Shown: positions 16,753 to 25,902, numbered from the stretch's first letter. The stretch is 64,000 bases of DNA from Yoonia tamlensis (GCF_900115105.1 NZ_FOYP01000002.1:1-64000), one strand, 5' to 3'. Translations and numbers: made by a program. The notes: generated by a model from the sequence alone, not told the origin.

Positions 16753-18240
16753 CTAGCGCCCAAAGGTATCCGCCAAAAGCCGCGCCAGCGTCGGCTCGCT
16801 TAGGTAGCCCGTCGCGGGCAGGCCAGAGCGTGTTTGATAGCGGCTGATCGCGCCGCGGGTGTCATTATCAAACCGGCCATCAACCTGCCCCGGATTGAAA
16901 CCCATCTGCGCCAGCCGGCTTTCGATCAGCCGCGCAAGCACAGGGTTGATCCGCAAATCCGCCTCTGCATCTGCGGCGGCTTGGTTGCTGGGCGTGTCGT
17001 CACGGCCGGTGCCACGGTCAAATGAAGCCATCGCATCGCGGGCCTCATCCGCAAAGATGCCGTCGGGATAGCGGTTCAAATAGGCGCGCAAACCCGCCGC
17101 GTCTCCGCGTGCGCCGGTTTCTTCCCAATAGGCGCGGTCAAGCCGTTCGGCCTGTGCGCGTCCGCGTTCTTCTTCGGCTTCGATTTCCGCCCGTTTCCGG
17201 CTGGCTTGCGCGTCGATCCGGCTGATCTGTTCGGCGGTCAGAAACGACGTCTGTGCAAAACCGTTGGACTGCTGCCAATTGCGGATGGCACGGCGGCTAC
17301 CTTGGCCAAAAATACCGTCAACACCACGGGTGTTATATTCAAGCAAAGTCAAATCCCGCTGAATATTGCGCCGCGCATTGCGGGTCAGCGCCAGATCGGC
17401 CTCGGCAATTTCGGCAAGCCGCACGGGATCATTTTCGATCTCGTCCAGCCGCGCGCGCGCCTCGCTTGCGTAGGGGCTACGCGGATAGTTCAACGCAAAA
17501 TCGCGATAGGCATCCGCTGTATTCAACTGCTGCGCAATGATCCAGAATTGCTGGGTCGGATCACCGACGGGGGTTGGGTCATCATCGTCACGGGCTGGCT
17601 GCATGACCAATGCCCGTGGCGCGTAGCCCGCGATATTCAGCCAGCGCGCGTCGCGGGCAAATTCCATCACATTGGCGCCCGGGACAGTGATTGCCTCCAT
17701 CACGACGCCGTCGGTCGCGTTGGGTTCGCCAAATAGCACGGTCACACCCTGCGGGATTTGCAGATCGCCCACGCCTTCGCGCAGATAGACACCGATCTTG
17801 TCGGTCCCGTCCAGATCATAGCCAAGGATCAACACCGCCTGCCCAGGGGCCTGCGCAAGAACATTCAGCACGCTGTCAATCGACACCGCATCAGCCAACC
17901 CGAAATAACTGGGGTCTACGGCATCGCTCGCCAAAAGCCAGCTGCGTGTGCCATCGGTGACAAAGCGCCCAGACAGCCCCACAACCAAGCGATCCGCATC
18001 GGTGGCCGCCTGCGCAAACTGGTTCAACAGCCGCGCCATATTCACGCTTGTCCCGTTGGAAAGCGTCGTGACATCATAGCCCGCGCGTCGCAAATCCTGC
18101 GCACTATCAATGACATCCGTCGCATTGGGCACGCGGCGCAATTCTTGGTAGCGCTCGACCCCCAGTAGCAGGGCGGCGTCATCCGCCAGCGCGGGCAAGG
18201 CAAAGCCCGACAGGGCGGCGATCAGGGTTAATTTGCGCAT
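16753..18240 (-). CDS. Secreted caspase-fold protein, catalytic residues missing, with peptidoglycan-binding domains
   Basis: A 495-residue exported protein (signal peptide 1-19, ending PALADD). The N-terminal region resembles a peptidase C14 caspase fold: LLLGVERY, the pre-site helix with VIDSAQDLRRAGYDV, and DADRLVVGLSGR. The catalytic SGHG is replaced by SGRF (90-93), and the DxC site by ILGYD (138-142), so peptidase activity is unlikely. A coiled, Glu/Arg-rich middle with tetratricopeptide-like segments follows, then two putative peptidoglycan-binding domains (VDGIFGQGSRRAIRNWQ and VDGRFDNDTRGAISRYQ). The start MRKLTL is chosen for its GGAGG site. Probably an envelope scaffold protein. 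Confidence 0.75.
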   Translation of the reverse strand: MRKLTLIAALSGFALPALADDAALLLGVERYQELRRVPNATDVIDSAQDLRRAGYDVTTLSNGTSVNMARLLNQFAQAATDADRLVVGLSGRFVTDGTRSWLLASDAVDPSYFGLADAVSIDSVLNVLAQAPGQAVLILGYDLDGTDKIGVYLREGVGDLQIPQGVTVLFGEPNATDGVVMEAITVPGANVMEFARDARWLNIAGYAPRALVMQPARDDDDPTPVGDPTQQFWIIAQQLNTADAYRDFALNYPRSPYASEARARLDEIENDPVRLAEIAEADLALTRNARRNIQRDLTLLEYNTRGVDGIFGQGSRRAIRNWQQSNGFAQTSFLTAEQISRIDAQASRKRAEIEAEEERGRAQAERLDRAYWEETGARGDAAGLRAYLNRYPDGIFADEARDAMASFDRGTGRDDTPSNQAAADAEADLRINPVLARLIESRLAQMGFNPGQVDGRFDNDTRGAISRYQTRSGLPATGYLSEPTLARLLADTFGR

Positions 18241-18337
18241 TTGCGTGTCCTCCAGAAAACATAGCTGCGCCGGCGCAAGTACCGCCGCAGGTTGTCCCAA
18301 GGCTCGCCTGTCTGGCGCTGCTATTCAATAGCGGCGG

Positions 18338-21100
18338 CTAAACAAGCGCCTGATCAGCGATTTTTTCGATCCTGACAGCCGCGAATTTGAATTCGGGAAT
18401 TTTGCCATAGGGATCAATGGCGGGGTTGGTTAGCGTGTTTGCGGCCGCCTCGACATAGGCGAAGGGCACAAAAACCATATCGGGCGCCACAGCCCGATCC
18501 GCCCGCGCCATGATATCAATGCTGCCACGCCGCGTGGTCAGCCGGATCATATCGCCAGGTTGCGCACCAAGCGCGCGCAATGTCGCCGGATGCAGCGAAC
18601 AATTGGCTTCGGGTTCCACCGCATCAAGCACCTTTGACCGACGCGTCATCGACCCTGTGTGCCAATGTTCCAACTGCCGCCCCGTGGTCAAAATCATCGG
18701 ATAATCGGCATCGGGGACCTCGTCCGGTGCGATCACATTGGCAGGCGTGAATTTCGCCCGCCCGCCCGCGCGCGGGAACCCATCCGCAAAAACAATTGGT
18801 TGGCCCGGATCGGTTGGCGATAGTGACGGGTAGGTCACGGCGTTTTCAGCCGCCAGCCGGTCCCAAGTGATATTGGCAAGCGAAGGCATGACTTGCGTCA
18901 TTTCCGCAAATACATCGCGCGGGTGGCTATAGGACCATCGCAATCCCAGCCGTTTCGCCAGTTCTACTGTGATCCACCAATCTTCGCGCGCCGCTCCCGG
19001 TGGTGCCAGCGCCGCACGGCCCATTTGCACCTGTCGATTTGTGTTCGTCACCGTCCCGTTCTTTTCTGCGAATGCGCTTGCGGGCAGGATCACATCGGCG
19101 AAATTCGCGGTCTCGGTCAGGAAAATATCCTGCACGACAAGATGATCCAGCTTGGCCAAAGCAGCGCGCGCATGATCCACGTCGGGGTCCGACATCGCAG
19201 GGTTTTCGCCAGAAATATACATGCCGCGAATATCGCCTGCATGCACGGCATCCAGAATTTCGGTCACCGTCAGCCCCTTATCGGGGTGCACGCCGCCATC
19301 TTGCCAGATTTCTTGGAATGTTGTGCGCACGTCCGCATCGCCAACAGGCTGGTAATCCGGCAAAAACATCGGGATCAGCCCTGCATCGGACGCGCCCTGC
19401 ACGTTGTTTTGGCCGCGTAGCGGATGCAGCCCGGCGCCCGGGCGCCCCACTTGTCCGGTCATCAGCGCAAGGCTGATCAGACAGCGCGAATTGTCGGTGC
19501 CGTGGATATGCTGTGACACGCCCATGCCCCAGAAAATCATCGCGGATTTTGCGCTTGCAAAGGTGCGGGCAACATCGCGCAGTACCTCGGCGTCAATCCC
19601 GCAAATACCCGTCATCTTTTCAGGCGCAAAATCAGCAAGATGGGCTTTCTCGGCCTCCCAATTTTCGGTGTAGGCGTCGATATATTGCTGGTCGTACAGT
19701 TTTTCAGCAACGATCACGTGCATGATCGCATTCAGCATCGACACATCAGCGCCGGGTCTGAATTGCAGCATATGGCTGGCGAACCGTTTGAGCGCCTGCC
19801 CCCGCGGGTCCATCACAATCAGCTTGCCACCACGTTTTGCGAATTGCTTAAAGTAAGTCGCGGCAACCGGGTGATTTTCAATCGGATTCGCACCGATCAC
19901 AATCGCCACATCAGCGTTTTCGATTTCATTAAATGTCGCAGTCACCGCGCCCGATCCGACGTTTTCCATCAGTGCCGCAACGGATGACGCATGGCAAAGC
20001 CGTGTGCAGTGGTCGACGTTGTTGTGGCCAAACCCCTGCCGGATCAGCTTTTGAAACAGATAGGCTTCTTCGTTGCTGCATTTGGCAGACCCAAAGCCCG
20101 CAACACCCGTGCCGCCAATCGCATTCAGCCCATTTGCCGCAGCATCCAGCGCCTCGTCCCATGACGCCGCCCGAAAATGGGTTTGCCAATTGCCAGGGTC
20201 AACGTTCAACCCTTTGGCGGGCGCATCAGCGCGACGGATCAGCGGTGTGGTCAGGCGGTGATCATGGTGGATATAGTCGAAACCAAAACGGCCCTTCACA
20301 CACAACCGCCCCTCATTGGCGGGGCCGTTGATGCCTTCGACGAATTTCACCTTTTCGTCTTTGATCTTGAGCGAGACCTGACAGCCGACACCGCAGAACG
20401 GGCAGATGCTGGCGACCTCGCGGTCGAAATCGCCTGTGTCGCCTTGTTGGTTTTCATCCGTCACGGTCGCGGGCAAAAGCGCGCCGGTCGGGCAGGCTTG
20501 CACGCATTCGCCGCAAGCCACGCAAGACGACGCGCCCATCGGATCATCCATATCAAACACCGGATAGGCGCCCGCCCCGCGCCCTGCCATTCCGATCACG
20601 TCATTAACCTGCACTTCACGGCAGGCCCGCACGCACAGCCCGCATTGAATACAGGCATCCAGATTGACCGACATCGCAACATGGCTGCTATCAAGCAACG
20701 GGATGTGGTTCGATTTCGGCGCAAAGCGGCTGTCGGTCACGCCCTGCTGCGCGGCCATATCCCACAGATGGCTTGATTTATCATGCGCGATTTCTTTGGC
20801 GGGCTGGTCAGCGACAAGCAGTTCCATCACCATTTTGCGCGCTTGCACTTCGCGCGGTTGATCGGTTGTGACAACCATTCCGGCCGCCGGTTCACGGATA
20901 CAGCTTGCGGCCAATGTCCGTTCGCCCGCGATCGCAACCATACAGGCGCGGCAATTACCGTCAGACCGGTATCCTGGGGCAGGTTTATGGCACAGGTGCG
21001 GGATCACAAGGCCACGTCCATGCGCCACCTCCCAGATGGTTTCACCGGGCTGGGCTGTGACGGTTTTACCATCGAGAGTAAATGTAATGGGGTCTGACAT
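18338..21100 (-). CDS. Molybdenum formate dehydrogenase alpha-type subunit
   Basis: A 920-residue cytoplasmic oxidoreductase. In order: an N-terminal [2Fe-2S] domain (Cys37, Cys50, Cys53, Cys67); a segment where the His-Cys3 cluster of NuoG/FdsA proteins would lie but with no cysteines; two [4Fe-4S] motifs (CIQCGLCVRAC, CVACGECVQAC); a third cluster motif CPFCGVGC (233-240); then the bis-MGD catalytic domain with active-site Cys369 in RLCHASS. It is the Cys form of formate dehydrogenase. The usual FdsB/FdsG partners and FdsC/FdsD are absent nearby, so its electron acceptor is unknown. Divergent from an arsR-permease operon. Confidence 0.88.
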   Translation of the reverse strand: MSDPITFTLDGKTVTAQPGETIWEVAHGRGLVIPHLCHKPAPGYRSDGNCRACMVAIAGERTLAASCIREPAAGMVVTTDQPREVQARKMVMELLVADQPAKEIAHDKSSHLWDMAAQQGVTDSRFAPKSNHIPLLDSSHVAMSVNLDACIQCGLCVRACREVQVNDVIGMAGRGAGAYPVFDMDDPMGASSCVACGECVQACPTGALLPATVTDENQQGDTGDFDREVASICPFCGVGCQVSLKIKDEKVKFVEGINGPANEGRLCVKGRFGFDYIHHDHRLTTPLIRRADAPAKGLNVDPGNWQTHFRAASWDEALDAAANGLNAIGGTGVAGFGSAKCSNEEAYLFQKLIRQGFGHNNVDHCTRLCHASSVAALMENVGSGAVTATFNEIENADVAIVIGANPIENHPVAATYFKQFAKRGGKLIVMDPRGQALKRFASHMLQFRPGADVSMLNAIMHVIVAEKLYDQQYIDAYTENWEAEKAHLADFAPEKMTGICGIDAEVLRDVARTFASAKSAMIFWGMGVSQHIHGTDNSRCLISLALMTGQVGRPGAGLHPLRGQNNVQGASDAGLIPMFLPDYQPVGDADVRTTFQEIWQDGGVHPDKGLTVTEILDAVHAGDIRGMYISGENPAMSDPDVDHARAALAKLDHLVVQDIFLTETANFADVILPASAFAEKNGTVTNTNRQVQMGRAALAPPGAAREDWWITVELAKRLGLRWSYSHPRDVFAEMTQVMPSLANITWDRLAAENAVTYPSLSPTDPGQPIVFADGFPRAGGRAKFTPANVIAPDEVPDADYPMILTTGRQLEHWHTGSMTRRSKVLDAVEPEANCSLHPATLRALGAQPGDMIRLTTRRGSIDIMARADRAVAPDMVFVPFAYVEAAANTLTNPAIDPYGKIPEFKFAAVRIEKIADQALV

Positions 21101-21219
21101 CTGAATACTCCGCCGCTTTGCCCCAGTTAATCATCTGTGGGCCTCGCGCGAAAGTAGGCTGATCAGACGCGGGCGCGCGTTCAAAAGCGACATGATGGTT
21201 GACCGTTCCGAATATATCT

Positions 21220-21235
21220 ATAAAACTAGTTTTAT
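21220..21235. promoter_or_regulatory. 16-bp palindrome in the fdh/arsR divergent promoter
   Basis: ATAAAACTAGTTTTAT is a perfect palindrome 24 bases before the ArsR start codon and about 120 bases from the formate dehydrogenase start. This size and AT-rich form suit an ArsR-family operator; it likely serves autorepression and may affect the divergent gene. Confidence 0.6.
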
Positions 21236-21259
21236 CGAATCAATTGCGAGAGGTCCAAA

Positions 21260-21562
21260 ATGGATAGTGTGACAGCCGCGCAGGGGTTTTCTGCGCTTGG
21301 ATCCGAATCGCGGATCGCCGTGTTTCAGACGCTTGTGCGGGCTGGCAATGGCGGCTTGCCTGTCGGCGACATCCAGCAGCGCACGGGCATCCCCGCATCG
21401 ACACTGGCGCATCATCTGAAATTTCTGGCAAGCGCACAGCTGATTGTGCAGGAAAAACAGGGGCGCACGGTGATCAACCGCGCCAATTTCGACCATCTTC
21501 AAACCCTTGCAGACTTCATCCTCGAAGAATGCTGCTCAGAGGCAGGCCCAAACCATGACTGA
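21260..21562 (+). CDS. ArsR/SmtB-family regulator
   Basis: A 100-residue winged-helix repressor. The recognition helix is TGIPASTLAHHLKFLASAQL (about 42-61), followed by the wing LIVQEKQGRTVI. Adjacent Cys91-Cys92 near the C-terminus may bind a soft metal or metalloid, but the alpha-3 CxC/CVC motif of classical ArsR is absent. It overlaps the permease gene by 8 bases, so it probably senses the compound that the permease moves. A palindrome just upstream is its likely operator. Confidence 0.88.
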   Translation: MDSVTAAQGFSALGSESRIAVFQTLVRAGNGGLPVGDIQQRTGIPASTLAHHLKFLASAQLIVQEKQGRTVINRANFDHLQTLADFILEECCSEAGPNHD

Positions 21563-22589
21563 ACTGAATGCGACACATACGCCACGCATTGGCGATTACC
21601 TCAAGCGGCTGAAATCGCCGTGGACATTGACCCTCATGATCCCTGTGATCGTCGCGATCCTTGATCAGCCGAACGCCGTGCCCGTTGTCACCTTTGCGGT
21701 CCGCGCATTGCTGGGCACCCTGCCCTATATCGTTTTTGCGGTGATCATGATTGCGGGGCTAAAGGCGGCGGGTGCAGAATCTGTCATCGCGGGCATCTTT
21801 AAAGGCCGTGAAGTCAGGATGATCGTCCTTGCAGCCCTATTCGGCGGGCTGGCCCCGTTTTGTTCCTGCGAGGTCATTCCGTTTATCGCCGGTCTGCTTG
21901 CGCTTGGCACCCCGCTCGCGCCCGTGATGGCGTTCTGGCTGGCGTCACCCCTGATTGACCCGCCCACATTATTAATTGCCGCAGGCACATTGGGCTGGCC
22001 CTTTGCCATCGGCAAGGCGGTCGCCGCCGTCGGGTTGGGCCTGATGGGTGGGTTTGCGATCATGGCGTTGCAGTCACGCGGGCTTTTTACGTCGCCTTTG
22101 CGGGTCCAGCCTGCAAAACGCTGTGGCTGCGGGCCTGATCCGATGAATGGCAAACCCGCTTGGGCGTTTTGGCATGATGCGGCCCGTGTGGACACGTTCA
22201 AACATGAATTTGCCCAGAACGCGCTGTTCTTGCTGAAATGGCTGGCCTTTGCCTATGCGCTTGAGGCGCTGCTGGTCACATATGTGCCTGCCGCGCTGAT
22301 TGCGGGGCTTGTCGGCGGCGAAGGCATTGTTCCCATCGCGACAGCTGCCGTTGTTGGTGTGCCTGCATATCTGAACGGGTTTGTCGCACCGGCGCTGATC
22401 GCTGGCCTGATGGAGCAAGGCATGAGCAGCGGGGCCGCAATGGCGTTTGTCATTGGCGGCGGAGTCACATCTATCCCCGCAATGGCGGCTGTCTGGTCGC
22501 TGGTCAAACGTCAGGTCTTTGTCGCCTATATCGGGCTGGGTATGGCGGGCGCAGTCCTGTCAGGGATCGTGTTTCAGCTGGTGGCCTAA
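21555..22589 (+). CDS. Permease of the ArsP/DUF318 (UPF0718) family
   Basis: A 344-residue membrane protein with about eight or more helices. The hallmark PFCSCE sits at 101-106 (Cys103, Cys105), and a cytoplasmic loop carries KRCGCGP (about 175-181). Members of this family export organoarsenicals (ArsP) or other metals or metalloids. The substrate here is not known. It is translationally coupled to the upstream ArsR gene, consistent with ligand-induced efflux. The gene ends in an 18-bp hairpin whose loop contains the stop codon. Confidence 0.87.
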   Translation: MTELNATHTPRIGDYLKRLKSPWTLTLMIPVIVAILDQPNAVPVVTFAVRALLGTLPYIVFAVIMIAGLKAAGAESVIAGIFKGREVRMIVLAALFGGLAPFCSCEVIPFIAGLLALGTPLAPVMAFWLASPLIDPPTLLIAAGTLGWPFAIGKAVAAVGLGLMGGFAIMALQSRGLFTSPLRVQPAKRCGCGPDPMNGKPAWAFWHDAARVDTFKHEFAQNALFLLKWLAFAYALEALLVTYVPAALIAGLVGGEGIVPIATAAVVGVPAYLNGFVAPALIAGLMEQGMSSGAAMAFVIGGGVTSIPAMAAVWSLVKRQVFVAYIGLGMAGAVLSGIVFQLVA

Positions 22590-22607
22590 GCCACCAGCTG
22601 AAACACG
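22568..22607. terminator. 18-bp hairpin enclosing the permease stop codon
   Basis: CGTGTTTCAGCTGGTGGC (22568-22585), loop CTAA, then the exact complement (22590-22607). The TAA stop is in the loop. It lies between convergent permease and yggT genes and invades the very end of yggT by position; no T-run follows, so it may act as a bidirectional transcript-end stabiliser. Confidence 0.65.
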
Positions 22608-22898
22608 TCAGTGTGCAAGCGCAATCGCGTTATTATACAGGAAAATGCGCAGAATTTCGAGCCCGACAAGAACCACGATAGGCGACAGATCAACGCCCCC
22701 CAGATCAGGCATAAAGCGACGGACCCGGCTGTAAAGCGGCTCTAGGATCCGCTGCAAACCGTACCAGATCTGCGCGACAAACTCTTGCCGGACATTCAGC
22801 ACGTCAAACCGGATCAGCCAGCTCATGATGAAATGGGCAATGACAAAAAACCGGACCACGCCGATCAGCAAAAGCAGGACTTGGATAATTGACAGCAT
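22608..22898 (-). CDS. YggT family membrane protein
   Basis: A 96-residue protein with two hydrophobic helices, LSIIQVLLLLIGVVRFFVIAH and the C-terminal PIVVLVGLEILRIFLYNNAIA, separated by the conserved ILEPLYSRVRRFMPDLGGVDLSP loop (P-x-R/Y-x-x-P-x-x-GG-x-D-x-SP). YggT proteins are implicated in osmotic tolerance and cell-division or septum-site membrane functions, but have no firm biochemistry. The start MLSIIQ is chosen over an upstream non-ATG codon. Confidence 0.9.
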   Translation of the reverse strand: MLSIIQVLLLLIGVVRFFVIAHFIMSWLIRFDVLNVRQEFVAQIWYGLQRILEPLYSRVRRFMPDLGGVDLSPIVVLVGLEILRIFLYNNAIALAH

Positions 22899-23039
22899 TA
22901 TGTAGTGAACCCTTTGATTTGTTTGCACTGAATTAAGCGCTCGCGGCCTTTCCTACAAGCCCGTGCTTTCCGTTGCGTCAAAGTTGACGTTAGCGTCAAT
23001 TCGGATCATCCCTAACGGGAAACAACCCAGAGGCCCCCG

Positions 23040-23579
23040 ATGTACCCTGTTGTGCGTGTCATCAAAGAACTGATTGTCAACAAACGGCGTCCCAAGCTGC
23101 ACCCGCTGGATACGCATGTGTCCTATCACCGCTGCTGGCCCCAAGACATTGATACCTATCTTGAAATGAATAACGGGCGCATCCTGACCATCATGGATTT
23201 GGGGCGCACGGGGCTGGCCCAGCGCGTGGGGCTGATTGATCTTTTGAAACGCAAACGCTGGGGCCTGACGATGGCGGGCGTTTCTGTACGTTATCGCCGC
23301 CGTATCCGGCCTTTCGCCAAATTTCGGGTAATCAGTAAAACGGCGGGCTGGGACCACCGGTTTGTCTATCTCGACCAGTCGATCTGGATCGGCGACACCT
23401 GCGCCGCCCAAGCGATGTACCGTTCGGCGCTTACCAGCAAAGACGGGATTGTTGCACCGGACGAGGCCTTTGCCGCGCTTGGATATGACGGTGCTTCGCC
23501 CGCATTGCCTGACTGGATCAAGAACTGGATCGACGCGGACGCCACGCGCCCATGGCCACCAACCGACGCCAGCACCTAA
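23040..23579 (+). CDS. Acyl-CoA thioesterase family (hot-dog fold) protein
   Basis: A 179-residue protein of the 4HBT/THEM6-like group. The single hot-dog domain is seen in VSYHRCWPQDIDTYLEMNNGRILTIMDLGR, with the conserved asparagine and an Asp in the substrate region, followed by VSVRYRRRIRPFAKFRV and FVYLDQSIWIGDTCAAQA. Family members hydrolyse acyl-CoA thioesters; the chain-length preference is unknown. It stands between yggT and a UMF1 transporter on the plus strand, probably with its own promoter. Confidence 0.8.
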   Translation: MYPVVRVIKELIVNKRRPKLHPLDTHVSYHRCWPQDIDTYLEMNNGRILTIMDLGRTGLAQRVGLIDLLKRKRWGLTMAGVSVRYRRRIRPFAKFRVISKTAGWDHRFVYLDQSIWIGDTCAAQAMYRSALTSKDGIVAPDEAFAALGYDGASPALPDWIKNWIDADATRPWPPTDAST

Positions 23580-23641
23580 ACACTTGCTTTTGGCGTGCTT
23601 AACAGTGTCTTATCCCCGCAAAGAACACGCAGGGGCAAAAC

Positions 23642-25015
23642 ATGGCAGTCGCAAAGAAACGCATCTGGGGATGGATGGCCTTTGATTGGGCATCGCAACC
23701 GTTTTATACGCTGGGGCTGACCTTTATTTTCGGCCCCTATTTTGCGGTTGTCGCAACAGAGCATTTTCTGGCGGGCGGGTTAACCGAACAAGCCGCGGAC
23801 GCGCAAGCCCAATGGATTTGGTCCGCAGGTCAGACGGTTGCGGGTCTGATTATCGCGTTCTCCGCCCCATTCCTTGGCGCTTTTGCCGATAGTTCGGGCC
23901 GCAAGATGCCGTGGATCGCATTCTTTTCTGTGGTCTATGTTGTGGCGACATTCATGCTTTGGGGGCTCACGCCTGACGGCTCGTCGCTTATCCTGATGCT
24001 GGTGATTTTTTATGTCGGCTTTATCGCTGCGGAAAGCGGGCTGAACTTTGTGAACGCCATTCTGCCATCGCTGGGCGACGAAAAAGAAGTCGGCCGCATT
24101 TCAGGGTCGGGCGCCGCATTTGGCTATTGGGGCGGGGTTGTGTCGCTTTTCATTATGCTTTTGCTGCTGGCCGAGGACGCAAATGGCGTGACCTTGCTGG
24201 GCAATCCGCCGCTGTTCGGGCTTGACCCGATCATGCGTGAAGGCACCCGCGCCGTTGGTCCGTTTATCGCCATCTGGTACGTGATTTTTATTATTCCGTT
24301 CTTTCTGTATGTACGCGACGACCGCAAGGTCGCCAAAAAAACGCCCGGGCTTGGAACGGTCTGGCGCGAATTGATCGCCACATTGCGTTCGGTTTTCCAT
24401 CGCAAAAGTCTGCTGAATTTCCTTGTCGGGTCGATGTTTTACCGCGACGCGCTGAATGCGCTATATGCCTTTGGCGGCGTCTACGCGGCGCTTGTTCTGG
24501 ACTGGCAGACCATTCAAATCGGCGTATTTGGGATTATCGCGGCTATCGCTGCGGCTATCACCACTTGGGTGTCAGGGTTGTGCGATCAAAAATACGGCCC
24601 GAAACCGGTGATCAAGGTCGCTGTTTGGGTGCTGATCGCGGTGTCTTGCGTCATTGTCGGCATGTCGCGCGAAACCCTGTTTGGCATTCCATTGGCCGAA
24701 GGATCGTCCCTGCCCGACATCATCTTTTACGTCTGTGGCGTTTGTATCGGCGGGGCTGGCGGGGCGCTTTACAGCTCTTCGCGCTCGATGATGGTGCGCC
24801 ACACCCATCCGGAACGCCCTGCCGAAGCCTTTGGCCTGTTTGCATTGACCGGCAAGGCAACAGCATTTTTGGCACCCGCGCTTATTACACTGTTCACATT
24901 CATGACCGGCAACAACCAATTGGGCTTTTTGCCGGTGATCATTCTTTTCCTTGTCGGGCTTTTCTTGCTAGGATGGGTCAACAAAGACGGAGATCGCGCA
25001 GAATGGTCCGCATAA
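23642..25015 (+). CDS. MFS transporter, UMF1/Atg22-like
   Basis: A 457-residue, about 12-helix major facilitator protein. The N-terminus WGWMAFDWASQPFYTLGLTFIFGPYF is typical of the UMF1 family (related to yeast Atg22, a vacuolar amino-acid effluxer). The MFS loop-2/3 signature appears as LGAFADSSGRKMPW. Substrate unknown; related bacterial proteins are thought to export small metabolites. The stop codon overlaps the start of mepA by 13 bases, so the two are co-transcribed and possibly coupled. Confidence 0.88.
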   Translation: MAVAKKRIWGWMAFDWASQPFYTLGLTFIFGPYFAVVATEHFLAGGLTEQAADAQAQWIWSAGQTVAGLIIAFSAPFLGAFADSSGRKMPWIAFFSVVYVVATFMLWGLTPDGSSLILMLVIFYVGFIAAESGLNFVNAILPSLGDEKEVGRISGSGAAFGYWGGVVSLFIMLLLLAEDANGVTLLGNPPLFGLDPIMREGTRAVGPFIAIWYVIFIIPFFLYVRDDRKVAKKTPGLGTVWRELIATLRSVFHRKSLLNFLVGSMFYRDALNALYAFGGVYAALVLDWQTIQIGVFGIIAAIAAAITTWVSGLCDQKYGPKPVIKVAVWVLIAVSCVIVGMSRETLFGIPLAEGSSLPDIIFYVCGVCIGGAGGALYSSSRSMMVRHTHPERPAEAFGLFALTGKATAFLAPALITLFTFMTGNNQLGFLPVIILFLVGLFLLGWVNKDGDRAEWSA

Positions 25016-25902
25016 TCGCAGCAGTATGTTTCGCCCTTGGGCTTGCCGCCTGTCAGGCCGAAGAACCCACCGTAGCTGTATCAACCCAGAACGCGGGCGA
25101 CACACGTGTCGCCAAGCAGCTGTTTGGTGCCGCGACCGATGGGTCACACCAACACCCCGAGGCGCACGGCGGCTATGCCCGTGGTTGTCAGGCGGGCGCC
25201 GTGCAATTGCCCGAAACCGGCCCCACATGGCAGGCGATGCGCCTGTCGCGTAATCGCAACTGGGCGCAACCCGAAACCATTGATTTTGTCCAAGACTTAA
25301 GCCGCTTTGCCGCCACGCAACCCGGTTGGGAAGGGCTTTATATTGGTGATATGAGCCAGCCACGTGGCGGACCGATGTTGACCGGGCATGCAAGCCATCA
25401 AACAGGGTTGGACGCCGATATCTGGATGCTGCCACCTGACCGGCTGAACCTGACCGCCACGGAACGTGAAAACCTGTCGTCCATTTCGATGCGTCGCAGT
25501 GCAGGCGCCTATACCAACGATAGCTGGACGCCCCAGCACGAGGCGATCTTGCGCGCCGCGGCCTCTGACCCGCGGGTCGCACGCATCTTTGTTTTTCCTG
25601 GCGCAAAAGTTGCCATGTGCAACAGTGCGACGGGCGACCGCAGCTGGCTAAGCAAAATTCGCCCTTGGTGGGGGCATCACTACCATTTCCACGTGCGGCT
25701 GAACTGCCCTGAAGGCGATGCAAACTGCACCGATCAGGCCCCGCCGCCTGCCGGTGACGGCTGTGCCGACGCGGACCGTTGGGTGAACGATATCCTGAAC
25801 CCGCCGCCGCCCGACCCCAACGCGCCACCACCAACACCGCGCGCGGAACTGACGATGGCAAACCTGCCGGGGCAATGTCTTGGCGTGCTGAACGCCGAAT
25901 AA
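25003..25902 (+). CDS. mepA: MepA, penicillin-insensitive murein endopeptidase
   Basis: Zinc-dependent LAS-type endopeptidase that cleaves D-Ala-meso-DAP cross-links in peptidoglycan. The N-terminus is a lipoprotein signal with lipobox LAAC (Cys17), so it is likely membrane-anchored. Metal-binding motifs are visible: GHASHQTGLDADIW and the late WWGHHYHFHVRL. A proline-rich tail follows (about 265-285). Length 299 is near the family average. Overlaps the MFS gene and directly abuts the phytase-esterase gene, forming a three-gene unit. Confidence 0.93.
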   Translation: MVRIIAAVCFALGLAACQAEEPTVAVSTQNAGDTRVAKQLFGAATDGSHQHPEAHGGYARGCQAGAVQLPETGPTWQAMRLSRNRNWAQPETIDFVQDLSRFAATQPGWEGLYIGDMSQPRGGPMLTGHASHQTGLDADIWMLPPDRLNLTATERENLSSISMRRSAGAYTNDSWTPQHEAILRAAASDPRVARIFVFPGAKVAMCNSATGDRSWLSKIRPWWGHHYHFHVRLNCPEGDANCTDQAPPPAGDGCADADRWVNDILNPPPPDPNAPPPTPRAELTMANLPGQCLGVLNAE

